Shown piece by piece: positions 20,162-31,937 of a DNA stretch of 64,000 nt. The notes beneath the pieces were generated by a model. The model searched no databases and had not been told where the DNA came from. It saw nothing but the letters and a program-made list of their open reading frames with translations. Origin of the DNA: Dermacentor variabilis. Taxonomy: Eukaryota > Arthropoda > Arachnida > Ixodida > Ixodidae. Location: contig NW_027460291.1 in the NCBI RefSeq assembly GCF_050947875.1, positions 26,890,662-26,954,661 of the forward strand, given 5' to 3'. The translations under genes were made by a program, and so were the position numbers. Within the stretch, counting starts at the first letter, position 1; each line of letters opens with the position of its first letter.

Positions 20162-21975
20162 AACTTTAAACAGAAAGGTTCCAAATAAAGTGCAAAGAGA
20201 AAGGCCGAGGTCGGACAGCCTTGCTTTATGCTAAACATTACTGCAATCCACCTGCTCAGATTGGTGTTAATAATTAGGTTTCTGGTACAACCATCATACA
20301 TCAATTTCACCCCGTGCAAAATGACTGATCCGACATTAGCACTATCGAGAAACATAAACAGGATCTGGTGTGACACCCTGTCAAAACCTTCGGCCAAATC
20401 TAGTTGTTGCATAGCTACATGATCTACCATCGCATCGCAACATTCAAGTATGCTACGCGCTATATGTATATTTGTGAATACAGTCCTGCCTTTTATACCA
20501 CATGTCTGATGTGTGCCTACTAGGGATTTCGCTACACTCTGAAGCCGATGCGTGAGCACCTTCAGAAATACTTTATGATCAATATTTGCTAAGCTTCTTG
20601 GCCGGTAGGCCTCTATGGATTGAAGTTTGATGTGGTCTGTTGATTTAGGTATCAGTACTACATGTGTCTGCCGGAAAGAAGTAGGCGTCCATTTTTGTTC
20701 GTAACACTTGGTTATGACGCGGTGCAGAGCCTCATCCACTTCAAGCTTGAAAATTTTATATATCGCTGCCTCAAGTCCGTCCAGTCCAGGCGGTTTCCTT
20801 GCACTAAGACCATTTATAGCCTTTTCAATTTCTGTTACAGAAATCCGCCTCTCAAGGGCATCCTTAAGTTCTCCACCAATTTTCGGCATCAGAGGTAAAT
20901 ATCCACTCTTAAACGCAGGGATATCGCTTGTCCTCTTGCTTAGCAGCGTGCTATAGTAGTCGACGAATGCGCGTTCTATGATTTCCCTGTCATTTGTAGG
21001 CTGCCCTTGACAAACGATTTCTTTTTCTTCCTTGGTAATAGCGTACCTCTTGTCTTCACTTAAAGCTCGCTTGGTGGGCATTTCACCCAGCCATACACGT
21101 TCAGCGCGTGCTCTTAAAACCGCGCCACGATATCTCTCTTCATCAATCACTTCAAGTTTCGCTTTAAGTTATTTGATATCGTGTGCAAATATACCAGCCA
21201 CGCCGCTTTCCATGTTCAACAGGTATGCTAATGGCATTGCAGTTTCTATTCTTCTGGCTTTTGTTTTTGCCGCAACATGCACGCTCTCTCCAAAGCAATT
21301 CTTTTCGCTTCGGTTTTGAGGATCTCCCAAGCTTCTACAACATTTTTTGTTGTAGAACACACCGCAAGAAAGACCTCAGATACACAAGATATTGTTGACG
21401 TTCTCGAGCATTGTCAGGGGCGTATACAGAAACCGCCCGCCACAGAAATCCACAAAAAGAGAAAATCGCAAATAAGCAAACGCCCCCCCCCTCACATGAA
21501 GTAACTTGTTGCTCTGTTATCCCAATGCAATTTCTAATAAACAAAAGGCAGCCCCCAGAAGTGCCACTCGCGTGGCAAACGCATACATAGTACTTATTTC
21601 TGAAAATTTCAACCAATCGAGTGGTTTTTTTCTTCAGATTAAATTTTAGTTTTTGGACAGCCATCAAATCAATGTCATTTTCTAGTAACATGCGACTTAT
21701 CTGACACTGCCTTCGCCTCTGCGACAACGCTCTGACGTTTATTGTCGCCAAACGAAGCTTACTGGTGAGGTTAATAGTGTATACCATTGGTTTAGTTATA
21801 TTTACGATACGCCCCTACACAATTTTTCTTAGGAAACATATGAACTCTGGTATGCAGTGATGCTCGTTGAACATGGCCCTCCCTTTCGAGCCGACTGCTG
21901 CCAACCCACTTAGTTGCAGGCCCATTCCCGATCAAAGCTCGGGTTTTGGAAGTTCTTTCCCGGACACTACCTCCG

Positions 21976-23187
21976 CTAAGGCGGAGATGGCCCGTGTGGC
22001 AGCCGTCTGTCGGGCGGCACGTTGGGTTTGACCTTCGACGTCGACCGTCGTCCTGTCTGGGTTTTCTGTGCCGGTCTTTCGGTACCCGCGCCTTCGGTCT
22101 CTCGGCTGTGGTCCTCAACATCGTCGCGCAACCGCTTTCCGGCACCCTTAGCGCCGGAAGTCATGTGCATGCTCTCAGAAATGCTGACTGTCTCGTCAAC
22201 CGCGGTGGTGTGGGTTGCTTGGATATTTGAAGACGCACTCTTCGCTTCAACACCACTTTCCTTGACTTGAACTTTGGCGGGTGGAAGCGCAGAATCCGGC
22301 ACGTTGCCCTTATCAGTCCCCTCCGAGTTCAGCTTCTCGGTCTTCATTGCCAGAGATGTAGACTGAGCATCCGCCCCTTCAGCTGCTTCCTTAGCGCCTC
22401 TTCGGCATCCTCTTGATCCCTAAGGAGCTCCGATGTTTCTTCGCTCCTGCCTGGACCAGCAACGTTGGCGTACGTTCTCACGTACTGTGTCTCGTCGTGG
22501 CCGAAGCGACGACACAGCCCACAGCGTGGAACCCGGCACTCTCGTCTAATGTGTCCGGTGCCACGGCACAGGAGGCAGAGGGGTGCTCTGCGCGGGACAA
22601 TGACGAGAGCCAGGTCTTCCGCGACAAGAAGCTGATGTGGTAGGTCGTCCGCTGTCATTTCAGTCTTGAGTTTCAGGACCACAGACCGTGTCGTGGTTCC
22701 TTTGTCGTTGCAGCCTTGTAGTTTCCACTTCTCCCTCGTCACTGTGGTCACTCTCCCGGACGGTGCCAATGCTGTTAGAACGTCTTCATAAGGAACACCG
22801 TGCAGCAGCCAAGAGAGCTTGAGCCTGACACCCTGATTGCACGGGTCAATGATCCCGTATCGATGTTCTTTAACAAGAAATGCTTCAGCGTCAAGTATCT
22901 TTTTTTTTTGCGGCTTCGTTCGAAAAAGTTACGGCCCACACATGATTCATCTAATAAGCCCCGAGGGCCATCACTTCAGGCAGCAGCATCAGTCTTGAAA
23001 GCGCGTCTCTGAAGTGCTCTACACGGTAAGGCCGCGCTTTAACTTCGCCGTGGATAAAAATAGTGTTCAAAACACTAGCACCTGAAGGAAGTTGTGGTAG
23101 AAACATCCGGTAGTCCGGAGAAGGCTTTTCCGTTGACCAGGAATCGCGGCCAAGGGCCGCTGTAACCGCTCCTGGGGAGCAAGACAT
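21976..23187 (-). pseudogene. iM5 ORF1, gag-like CCHC protein, frameshifted
   Basis: ATG at 23187 opens MSCSPGAVTAALGR, matching the family start. ARPYRVEHFRDALSR follows, then a stop in place of the usual QMNHVW block. Downstream frames carry ERW-like KWKLQGCNDKGTTTRS and two CCHC knuckles (CLLCRGTGHIRREC and CGLCRRFGHDETQ, the latter ending YV instead of C). Frame changes near 22770 and 22345 show it is dead. Confidence 0.78.
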
Positions 23188-23224
23188 TCTGCGACCCTTC
23201 ACTGCGGTGGCCGGATGTGGAATC

Positions 23225-23426
23225 TGCCACTCTGCTGCTCCTCCATGCTATGTAAATTTGTTTATATTTGTAATAAATGAGAGTAGCTTTTTTTTAGGGC
23301 GAGAAACACGAGCGCGTAGCGCAAGAGAGCAATTCTCGGAGGGCAATTACGGCTATAAGACACCAAATTACTGCGCTGATAAGCTCTTTCTGTTAAATGC
23401 GATCAAAATAAAATAAACTAAACATG
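23225..23426 (-). repeat. Array spacer with tRNA-start duplication
   Basis: tRNA-start copy at 23225-23238, then standard spacer with tttata on plus (TATAAA on minus) upstream of the duplicated tRNA start. Confidence 0.86.
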
Positions 23427-23498
23427 TAGCAGAGCGCGGTTTCGATCCACGGACCTCTGGGTTATGGGCTCAGCACGCTTCCACTGCGCCACTCTGCT
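23427..23498 (-). tRNA. Initiator tRNA-Met (CAT), copy 6, nearly complete
   Basis: 72 nt with intact acceptor stem, CAT anticodon, and A54/A60-type T loop (GATCGAA). One G of the GGG anticodon-stem signature is A (plus gggctcag), producing a mismatch. The iM6 3' end abuts it. Confidence 0.78.
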
Positions 23499-24322
23499 GC
23501 TTTTTTTCTTTATTGCCTGTTTACATAATACAGAAAACAACAGAAGGATCTCAAAAACTTTTGAAATTCATCACTCATCAAACAGTGTAGCCTAATCAGG
23601 TGTTTCTGGCTGGGCTCGGTAAAGCTCTCGCATATACGCTACACGTTGAATAAAATTTTCCATTACAGGCCGAGCGTTAGTGTCGGCATGTCTTACCGAC
23701 ATTCGGGTTTTCCATATACTTTGGAGGCTCAGTACCATTATCATGTCGTAGGGAATGTCGCCGTTGTTCTCAACTGGTAAATATCGGATTCCATGTTTTG
23801 TAATAGGTAAGTTCTTTTTGATAGCTCGCTGAAGGATGTCCCAGTGAAATATGGGATCCCAGCATTCAATAAATACATGTTCTATTCTCTGTGGTTTTTG
23901 GAATAGTATGCATTTGACTGTCCACGGTACAATCATTCCGTTATCTTGTAGCCACATTTTTACAGGTGATGATGATGTGTATTGTTTCATGGCGCAAGGG
24001 CCAGGTTTGGCCAAAGAGCGTCATGACAAGTGGTAACGTTGACGATGTATTATGGAAGGTGTTACTTGGCTGTAAAGTGGCCTAAATATAGTCGCTGTAA
24101 AGTGCGTAAAATTTACGTGCTATAAAATTATGGCGATCACTAATGACGAATACTATGAACATTAAAATCCATCGTAAAAAATGATGCAAAATAGAAAATA
24201 TATAAGATAGCAAAATTGCTTGGAGCACTGCTGCCTCGCCAGAGCCCTTGAAACACAAGGGCCTAGAGGCATGTGCTATACCAAAGAGCTATCACAGCGG
24301 CGCCCTCTGAAGAGAGGACCCG

Positions 24323-27300
24323 CTACGAACATGTGGGGCTAACAACATGCAGGACATCTTTCAGAAAACTTAGGACTGCGTTGGTGCCAAATAAATGTTC
24401 TGGGCCGAGTAGCATTACGGGATGAAGGGGGATGTGCTGCCGGTATGCTAGAGAAAAATGTTTCCTTCTCTCAGATTCGGCTGCCCGACACTCCAGGAGG
24501 ACGTGGAGAACGGTCAGCCTCTCCCCGCATTACCGCAGATTGGAGGATCATTTTCAGTGAGCAAGAAGTTATGCGTGCCAAATTTGTGTCCTATTCTGAG
24601 GCGACAGAATAGGACATCTGTTCGCCGTGATTTGGTTACGTAGGGCCAAGAACCTAACTGTGGCTTTATCACGTGCAGTTTGTTATTTACTTCTGCGTCC
24701 CATATACGTTGCCAGTGGTTTCGCAGTTTCCTTCTTAAGAAAGGCTTCAGGTCTGTGACAGGGACCGAAGCAGCAGGATTAACTGCATGCGACGAAATTG
24801 ATGTGGCCATCTGGTCCGCTAGAACGTTAGCCTCGATGCCCCTATGCCCAGGCACCCAGCATATAATCACGTGTTGGTTAGATATATATGCTTTACACAG
24901 TACGGAGTAGAGTTATATAATTTCCGGATTTTTGTGGTTACAGAATGATATCAAGGCCTTCACAACACTAAGGGAGTCTGTATATATAACTGATTTCTGG
25001 AGTTTTGATTTATTTATATGTTTTACAGCTGACAACAGTGCGTAGGCCTCAGCCGTAAAGATACTAGTTTCCGGATGCAGTACGTCGGATTCCGAGAAGG
25101 ACGGACCGACGGCTGCATAGGACACCCCGTCGTCTGACTTCGATGCATCTGTGTAGAACTCCGTGCAGGAGTATTTATATTGGAGTTCCCGGAAATGCAT
25201 TTGGATTTCAAACTCTGGAGCATGCTTTGTGACTTGCACGAAAGATATATCGCATTGTATCCGCTGCCACTCCCAAGGAGGTAGCAGCTTGGCTGGATGC
25301 ATTAGGCGAAGCTCGAGGAGTGGGACAAGCATTTCATGACTAAGCTCCCTCACACGCAGCGAGAGAGGCTGTCTTACGGAGAGACGATTACGAAACATTG
25401 TAGCATATGCCATATCGTTAACGGTGTTAAAACAGGGATGTTCAGGATTAGAGTGGACTTTCAGAAAGTATGTTTGGCTTATGTATGTTCTCTGCAGATG
25501 AAGTGACTGCTCATTTGCTTCTGCATATAAACTTTGTATGGCACTTGTTCTGAAAGCGCCAGTGGCCAGTGGGATTCCTAGATGGTGGACTGGGTCTAGC
25601 ATCTTTAGTGCGCTCGGGGCGGCAGAGTGATAAATCACGGCACCATAGTCTAATCGTGATCGAATGAGGCTTTTATATAGTTTCAATAAACACTTCCTGT
25701 CACTACTCCACGTAGTCTGGGATAGAAGTTTCATTATGTTCATTGTTTTTAGACATCTTTCTTTAAGATGTTTAATGTGGGGGACGAAAGTGCGTATGTA
25801 GTCCAGTATAAGACCTAGAAATTTGTGCTCTTTGTTTACAGGTATTTGTTGTCCACCCAGTTCTAAGCAAGGATCTGGGATCATTCCTCTCTTTCTTGTA
25901 AAAAGAACGCAAGAACTTTTTGTTAGGATTGATCTTAAATCCATTCTTGTCTGCCCACATCGACACTTTCTTCAGGGCATATTGTACCTGTCTCTCGCAC
26001 ACTGCTAGGTTACAGGATTTGAAAGCTATTTGTATGTCGTCCACGTAGACAGAATAAAAGATTGCCGGTGGTAATGAAGCGCGAAGTGTGTTCATCTTCA
26101 CGATGAAGAGTGTGCAGCTGAGCACGCCTCCTTGGGGTACACCCGTTTCTTGCGTAAAAGGACGGGAAAGTACATTACCGACCTATACCCGGCAGGTACG
26201 ACTGGACAGATAGCTATTAGGTTTAGCATATTACCATGGATGCCCATTTCTAACAAGTCTCTTAGGATTCCGTAACGCCACGTTGCATCATACGCCTTTT
26301 CCATATCGAGAAATATCGATAGGAAGAACTGTTTATGTATAAATGCGTCCCGGATATTTCCTTCAACAGGTACGAGATGATCGGTTGTGGACCACCCTTC
26401 TCGGAAGCCGCACTGATACGGATCAAGCATTTTGCTCATTTCAAGTAAATGAATGAGTCGCCGATTAATCATTTTTTTCAAATACCTTACAAAGGCAACT
26501 TGTGAGGGCGATCGGGCGGTAACATGCCACTGATGAAGGATCTTTGCCTTGTTTCGAAACAGGAACCACAATGGCTTCTTTCCATGCAGTTTGGAGGTAT
26601 CCTGCAGCCCAAATGGTGTTAAAAATTGTTAGTAGTGTAACTTGGGTGTCATTGCGTAGGTTTTTGATCATTTCATACATGATTCTGTCAGATCCGGGTG
26701 CAGAGCTCTTGCATGAGCTCAAGGCAGCTTTCAACTCGGCAATACTGAAAGGGCTGTTGTATGATTCATTCTGTAGACATTTTCTTTTGAGTGGCTTACA
26801 TTCTTCTATTTGTTTATATTTCGGAAAGGATTTCGAATGTTTTCAACTTCACACTCTCAAAGTGCTCCCCAAGTGAGTCTGCCTGATGTTGCAGCGTATC
26901 ACCTCGTGTGTTTACCAGAGGGAGTGAATATGTTTGTCACCATCTAATTCTATTTACGCGGTTCCAGACTTTCGCCTCATCTGTCAACGAGTTGATGTGG
27001 GATAAAAACTTTTGCCAACTCTCTCTTCTGGCATGTCGGCGGGTTCTCCTGCCTTGAGACTTAACTTTCTGAAAGTTAACAAGATTCTCTGCAGTGGGCG
27101 AAGCGCGTAGCCACCCCCACGCTTTGTTTTGATTCCTACGTGCGATTCTACATTCATCGTTCCACCACGGGACATGCCTTTTGCATGCCGAGCCACTTAC
27201 TTCACGTGTGCATTTAGATGCGGCATCTATAATGAAGGCTGTAAAGTAATCTACAGCAGCATCAATTTCTAACGAGGACATGTCATCCCATGATATGCTT

Positions 27301-28029
27301 GTTAAGGTTCGGAATTTCTCCCAGTCTGCTGTTTCAATCTTCCACCTAGGAGCCTGTGGTGGATATTCGTTTTGTTTAAGTGTTCTTAATAGTATGGTGA
27401 AGTGGTCGCTTCCGTAAGGATTGTTCGTAACTTCCCATTCGAGTTCAGGCAGTATGGACGGGGAAACTATGCTCAGATGAATTGAAGAAAAGGTGTTGTT
27501 TGCAAGACAGTAATATGTGGGTTTCTTCTTATTCAGAAGGCACGCACCAGAGGAAAAAAGGAACTGTTCAACAAGACGACCTCGCGCAACTATACGAGAG
27601 TCGCCCCACAGGGAGCTGTGCGCATTAAAATCGCCAAGAGCAGCATAAGGTTCTGGGAAATGATCTTTAAAGGATTGGAATTCATGTTTCGTTAATTTGT
27701 AATACGGGGGTATGTAAAGAGAGCTAATAGCGAAGAGTTTGTTTAGGAGAACAGCTCGAACCACCGCTGCTTCAAGGGGCGTTTGTAGCTGTAAAGATTG
27801 ACAGGCTATACATTTATGAGTGACAATCGCAACACCACCCGATGATGCGACGGCATCATCGCGATCTTTGCGAAACGTAATCTACGTTCAGAGAAAGTTT
27901 GTGTGTTTGGATTTTAAGTGTTTCCTGTAAACACAGCACTTTTGGATTATGTTTGTGGATGAGTTCTTGTACATCAGCAAGGTTTCTAAGAAGACCTCTG
28001 ACGTTCCATTGAATTATTTGTGTATCCAT
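24323..28029 (-). pseudogene. I-like LINE ORF2: endonuclease, RT and RNase H, frameshifted
   Basis: ATG at 28029 opens MDTQIIQWNVRGL. Endonuclease blocks LCLQETL, LGDFNAHSSLWG and GSDHFTI are present. RT blocks are SAPGSDRIMYEMIK, CYRPIALTS, QCGFREGWST, LDMEKAYD and YVDDIQIAF. RNase H shows the four acidic residues: FYTDASK, TAEAYALL, YTDSLSV and the GIEANVLADQM block, preceded by CWVPGHRG. A Cys/His-type C-terminus follows and reads to a TAG at 24323-24325. Frames change near 27800, 26900, 26600, 26110, 25900 and 24890, so the copy is inactive. Confidence 0.84.
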
Positions 28030-28075
28030 TTTTAAAGTAAATTGGTGCTGTGCATACAGAAAAGGAAGTGATACC

Positions 28076-29371
28076 TTAAGGTACAGAGCCCTTTCGAGGC
28101 CCTGTAATCGGGGTCTTGCCCTTTCTGGAGCGTTCGAAGGAGCCTCGCCGCTCCTTAGGCGCTTGGCGCGCCGTGAGAACAGGTGTAGTGTCCATTGCCT
28201 CTTGTGAGGCGCCGGACACATGCTCTTGCGAGGAAGAAGTTTTCTGTGCGGGGCCTGCCTCGGAAGGCAAGATCCCTGCGCCCACAAGCCCGGAGGTCCA
28301 TGGGGCTCCCTGAGGGATCTGGCTGCGCCAGCTGTTGCCAGCGCTGGATGGCGCCGGGGAGGTTGGGGTAGCCTCGGCTGCGCCCACCTTCGGGGTCGAT
28401 GACCCCGTCTGCTGTGTTGGCGTAGCAGCGTTAGCTGCAGCCGCCGAGGGGGCGGATGGCGTCACTGCCGCCTCACTGGGTGTGGGTCGGACAGCTGGCG
28501 GAGGCCGTTGTGGCGCTGCCCCCTGACGCGCCACTTCGGCAAATGTGTTCTTAGGCAGGTATGCCACCCGCCTACGTGCCTCCTTGAATGATATATTTTC
28601 TTTCACTTTGATCGTGACAATTTATTTTTCTTTTTTCCAAGATGGGCACTACCGCGAGTACGCGGCGTGCTCTCCATCACAGTTTACACAATGCAAACAG
28701 TTCGCGCAAGCTTCACACGTGTGTTCATGGGCACTGCATTTTGCACATGTTTGGCGGCCTCGGCAGCTCTGCGAGCTGTGGCGAAAACGTTGGCATTTGA
28801 AACATCTCAGAGGATTTGGCACATACGGTCTTACACGGAGCTTGATGTACCCGGCCTCGATTGACTCGGGCAGGACACTTGAATTGAAGGTGAGCATTAG
28901 GTGTTTGGTCGCAATTTCTTTACCATCTCGCCTCATCTTGATTCTTTTGACATTTATAACATTCTGTTCACTGAAGCCCTCCAAGAGTTCAGCCTCAGAG
29001 AGCTCCAGCAAATCATCGTCCGAGACAACGCAGCGGGTGGTATTCATCGTACGGTGCGGGGTTACTACTATTTCGGTATCCCCAAATTATACTAGTTTAG
29101 GCAGTTTCTCAAATTGTTTCTGATCGCGGAGCTCCAAGAGGAGGTCACCGCTAGCCATCCTCGACACCTTATAGCCTGGGCCAAAAACTTCGGTAAGGGA
29201 CTTCGATACAAGGAATGGGGAAATTGTTCGCACTGGTTTGGCTGGTTTTTCAGAATGGATGACGTGGAAACGAGGGACAGATTCTTTTTGCCGACCATAA
29301 AATATGAATACTTCATTGGTGCGCCCTCTTTTCTGAGGGCGATCAGGGAGTGGGGGGACGGAGTTAGCCAT
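28076..29371 (-). pseudogene. I-like LINE ORF1, CCHC protein with three in-frame stops
   Basis: ATG at 29371 starts MANSVPPLPDRPQKRGRTNE. The single frame runs to 28076 but is interrupted by TAA after LPKLV (about 29087), TAG after AAYSR and TAA after WKKEK (about 28650-28670). Three Cys-rich knuckles lie before the TAG: CFKCQRFRHSSQSC, CAKCSAHEHTCEAC and CLHCVNCDGEH. The tail is rich in Pro and Ala. No frameshift is needed, so decay here is by point mutation. Confidence 0.82.
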
Positions 29372-29895
29372 AAAGATATGTGAGATTTCGGCAGTAACGC
29401 CAGCCACTCACCGTGGAGTCCTACAAGGGGACGCTGCAGGACCTGCGAAACACGGCCTGCAAACGCCAGCTGTACATCACCACTATAACCAAATATGAAA
29501 TAACCAAGGTTAGCTATCCACACAAGGTTAACCCTTGCTGCCTGGAAAAATTGGAAGTAGAAGGAAACCAGAAGAAGACAGGAAAGGTGGAAAGTAAGGG
29601 AAAGACGAAGGTAATAGGGAGAGAGAGACAGGAAAAGGGAACTACCGATTTCCCCCGGGTGGGTCAGTCCGGGGGTGCCGTCTACGTGAAGCAGAGGCCA
29701 AAGAGGTGTGTTGCCTCCGCCGGGGGGCCTTAAAGGTACAAACACCCGGCATCGCCTCAACCCCCAGGATCGCCCTTTCCCCGGACACGGCTAAACCGCG
29801 CACGGCTACACGCGGGAGGGTCCAACCCTCGTGTGCTCGGGTACGTGGTGTCGCAACACACCAAGCGCCTGCTTACGCAGACGTCCCAGCGGGGG
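29372..29895 (-). other. 5' UTR of the I-like LINE
   Basis: No ORF with recognisable homology was seen. The minus-strand start reads CCCCCGCTGGGACGTC next to the target duplication. The region probably carries the internal promoter of the element. Confidence 0.6.
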
Positions 29896-30142
29896 TTTTA
29901 CAGGTAGAGTGTTTGTATGGTCTTGAAGAAAAAGGCGTGGCTCACTACCGCGTAGTACCGTGGCGTAAACCGCTGCACCATGCTGCGGGTCTCGTCATCA
30001 CCATCTACTTTTGTTTCTTGCATGGCTAACATGTCAAGGTCATATTCCACCAGCAGCCTACACACTTGGCTCTGCTTTCGCTTGGCGGCCAGACCTCGAA
30101 CATTTAGCGTGGCCAATCTAAGCGACGGGTTGGGAGCCATGA

Positions 30143-31436
30143 TTATAGGTCTAGTGAAAAGATTTGGCCCGGAGCATGGTGTTTACCTTTAGCGCCTAGC
30201 ACACAGCTAGAGGCCCCCGGAGCCGCCCGGTGGACCGGTACCACTGAAGAGCGGTGGCGGCTTCTTCTCGGACTTCTTGTCTGCGTTAGCGGTGTTCGGT
30301 CGTGGCTTGTAGCTGCTGCGCCTGCCCGTTGGCGTCTTCGAAGGCGACCCGTCTTCCCCACTTCCTTGGTTCGCGGCGCTGCTGTCTGAAGCCTTCTCAA
30401 GAGGCCGTTTGACCGAGGCTATTGCTGCTCATAGGGTCGTTCTGCGACGACTGGTCCTCAGCTGTCTTCATTTGCTCGCTGGCTTCGTTAGGCTGCTCTT
30501 GCTTTCTTCTTTGGTCTCTTCTGCTGGCTTTTTTTCCGCACCTTCCGTAGAGTATTCCCTGTCCGGTGGTGTCCCCACGCCCGCATCAGGTGCAAGCACA
30601 CCGCCTACAGCACATGGGGTTGCCTGGTCTCCTGCCCCTTTCGCCAGGTCTTCGGCCTCGGCCGCATCCATTACCAACCTTGCTGTGTCGTTGCCTTCGG
30701 TTGGCCCAGTCATAGAGGGGTATGTACGTACAGACTGGTCCTCGGCGTGTCCAAACCGACGGCATTGCGAGCACCGGGGAACCTTGCAGTCTCATCGTAC
30801 ATGACCAGTGCCTTGACAGCGCAAGCACTGCGTTGGCCTGCCAGGAACGACGACTAGGGCCAGCTCACCGACGACCCTAATTTGGTGCGGGAGATCTTCC
30901 ACCTTCACGCCGCTGTTGAGCTTGAGCAAGACTGAACGGGTAGTCGTCCCCTTGTCGTTGATACCCTGAACGCGCCATCGCTCTCGGGTGACTTGTACGG
31001 CTTCACCGAAAGCCGCCAATGCCGTTCTTACATCTTCATCGGCCACACCATGTATTAACCAATGAAGACGCAGCCGCACCTGCTGGTCCTGAGGGTCGAC
31101 CACGATGCAGCGCCGCCCCTTTACCTTCAGCTCCTTGACTTCCAGCATCCTTTTCGTGGTGTCCGCTGTGTTCATGGTCACAGCCCAGACGTGCTTAATC
31201 TGGTAGGCCCCAGGGCAAGCACTTCCGGCAGCAATCCTGTTGGGCCAAGAGCGTCCCGGAAATCTTCTACTTTCTAGGGTCTAGCTCGCATGTCGCCGTT
31301 TAAAAAACATGGTGTTTAGCACGACGCGCCCCTTTGGCAGTGGAGGCAAAATAGTCTGATAGCCTGCGTCGTCATCGCTGTTCCACCTGTTTCCGCGGCC
31401 AACGAAGGCCGCTGTCGCCGCTCCACTGGAGCTCAT
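30143..31436 (-). pseudogene. iM6 ORF1, gag-like CCHC protein, frameshifted
   Basis: ATG at 31436 opens MSSSGAATAAFVGRGNRW. The blocks IRPLPKG-like LPPLPKGRVVLNT, LIHGVADEDVRTALAAFGE and ERWRVQGINDKGTTTRS follow. The first CCHC is CLRCQGTGHVR followed by TMRLQGSP-type frame loss; the second is CSQCRRFGH-like in another frame. Frame changes near 31300, 31190 and 30800 disrupt it. The tail is low complexity. Confidence 0.75.
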
Positions 31437-31462
31437 AATTCTTCGTCCGTCACGCTCGGTGG

Positions 31463-31471
31463 CCGGAAGTA
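31463..31471 (+). promoter_or_regulatory. ETS-like motif at the 5' terminus of iM6
   Basis: CCGGAAGTA lies within the first 15 nt of the element. The same position reads CCGGAAGTG in iM7, iM8, iM9 and iM10. It matches the recalled ETS/GABP binding core; the function is inferred only. Confidence 0.4.
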
Positions 31472-31474
31472 GAA

Positions 31475-31677
31475 TGCGCCACTCTGCTGCTCCTGCATGA
31501 TATGTAAATTTGTTTATATTTGCAATAAACGAGAGTAATCTTCTTTTTAGGGCGGGAAACACGAGCGTGTAGCACATAGAGCATTTCTCGGAGGGCAATT
31601 GGGGCTATAAGACACCAAATTACTGCGCTGATAAGCTCTTTCTGTTGAATGGGACCAAAAAAAATGAAGGAAACATG
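31475..31677 (-). repeat. Array spacer, first of three consecutive units
   Basis: Begins with the perfect 16-bp tRNA-start duplication (31475-31490) left by iM6, then gives the standard spacer. Confidence 0.88.
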
Positions 31678-31748
31678 TAACAGAGCGTGATTTCGATCCA
31701 CGGACCTCTGGGTTATGGCGCAGCACGCTTCCGCTGCGCCACTCTGCT
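31678..31748 (-). tRNA. Initiator tRNA-Met-like, degenerate copy 7, no element attached
   Basis: 71 nt. One base is missing in the anticodon arm (tatggcgcagc on plus), and the acceptor and T stem each have a change. It is an empty target site with normal spacer upstream. Confidence 0.7.
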
Positions 31749-31772
31749 GCTCCTGCATGCTATGTAAATTTG

Positions 31773-31778
31773 TTTATA
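31773..31778 (-). promoter_or_regulatory. TATAAA upstream of tRNA copy 7
   Basis: TATAAA on minus at positions -25 to -30 relative to the tRNA 5' end. The same hexamer occurs in most spacers. Upstream TATA-like boxes assist Pol III at some insect tRNA genes; that is established elsewhere and inferred here. Confidence 0.55.
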
Positions 31779-31937
31779 TTTGCAATAAACGAGAGTAATC
31801 TTTTCTTTAGGGCGAGAAACACGTGCGCGTAGCACAAGAGACCACTTCTCGGAGGGCAATTAGGGCTATAAGGCATCAAATGACTGCGCTGATAAGCTCT
31901 TTGTTTAATGGGACCAAAATAAAATACAGGTAACATG

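Larger units (their letters stand above)
19075..21787 (-). pseudogene. iM5 ORF2 5' part: endonuclease and partial RT
   Basis: ATG at 21787 starts MVYTINLTSKLRLATINVRAL. The catalytic Glu block reads AVQKLKF instead of QETK, so the Glu is lost. RT blocks follow: GLDGLEAAIYK, AYRPRSLANID, HQTCGIKGR, QLDLAEGFDRV, KQGCPTSAFLFALYLEPFCLK. The frame is split by the RTE insertion within CLK and ends at the junction before any YADD motif. Many changes near 21330-21150 break the endonuclease C-terminal part. Confidence 0.8.
19075..23224 (-). mobile_element. iM5, 5' portion of a tRNA-targeting element, 3' half deleted
   Basis: The 5' terminus is normal (ggccggatgtggaatc on plus, then the tRNA-start copy tgccactctgctgc at 23225-23238). 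The element contains ORF1, the endonuclease and the RT as far as EPFCLKLLHSHNI. It then joins iM4 ORF1 at about 19073-19076. An RTE fragment is inserted at 19100-20161. Confidence 0.8.
23967..29895 (-). mobile_element. I-clade-like LINE with RNase H, nested in iM6
   Basis: A 5.93-kb insertion flanked by the 10-bp duplication ttttacaggt at 23957-23966 and 29896-29905. The 3' end on minus is a short CATCATCATC-type tail. Order on minus is 5' UTR, ORF1, ORF2 (endonuclease, RT, RNase H), 3' UTR (24322-23967). RNase H is characteristic of the I group among LINEs. Confidence 0.88.
23551..30140 (-). pseudogene. iM6 ORF2 remnant: endonuclease start joined to C-terminus
   Basis: ATG at 30140 starts MAPNPSLRLATLNVRGL, with MQETK and the block YYAVVSHA. 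At about 29929 the sequence changes without any intervening RT to FFFK and, one frame away, HTNTLPVK, which belong to the ORF2 C-terminal part. The I-type LINE splits the gene at the LPVK codons. The rest resumes at 23966: PVKMWLQ, zinc motif with second Cys changed (CILF...HVFIEC), and the end FKSF with TGA at 23551-23553. All polymerase sequence is missing. Confidence 0.8.
23501..31474 (-). mobile_element. iM6, tRNA-targeting element with internal deletion, split by an I-type LINE
   Basis: Poly(A) starts at 23501. The 5' end lies at 31474 next to the duplication tgcgccactctgctgc (31475-31490). The I-type element occupies 23967-29895. Without it iM6 is only about 2.0 kb, because ORF2 jumps from the endonuclease start to the C-terminal region. 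Confidence 0.83.

Noticed and set aside
23551..23564. Hairpin tcaaaa/ttttga at the iM6 ORF2 end
   Set aside because: It overlaps the stop codon rather than following it and its loop is unlike the others, so it is not counted in the hairpin set.
29926..29932. iM6 ORF2 gap read as a spliced intron
   Set aside because: The missing part is about 3 kb of RT coding sequence seen intact in siblings, and no GT/AG pair is evident at the boundaries. A deletion is simpler.
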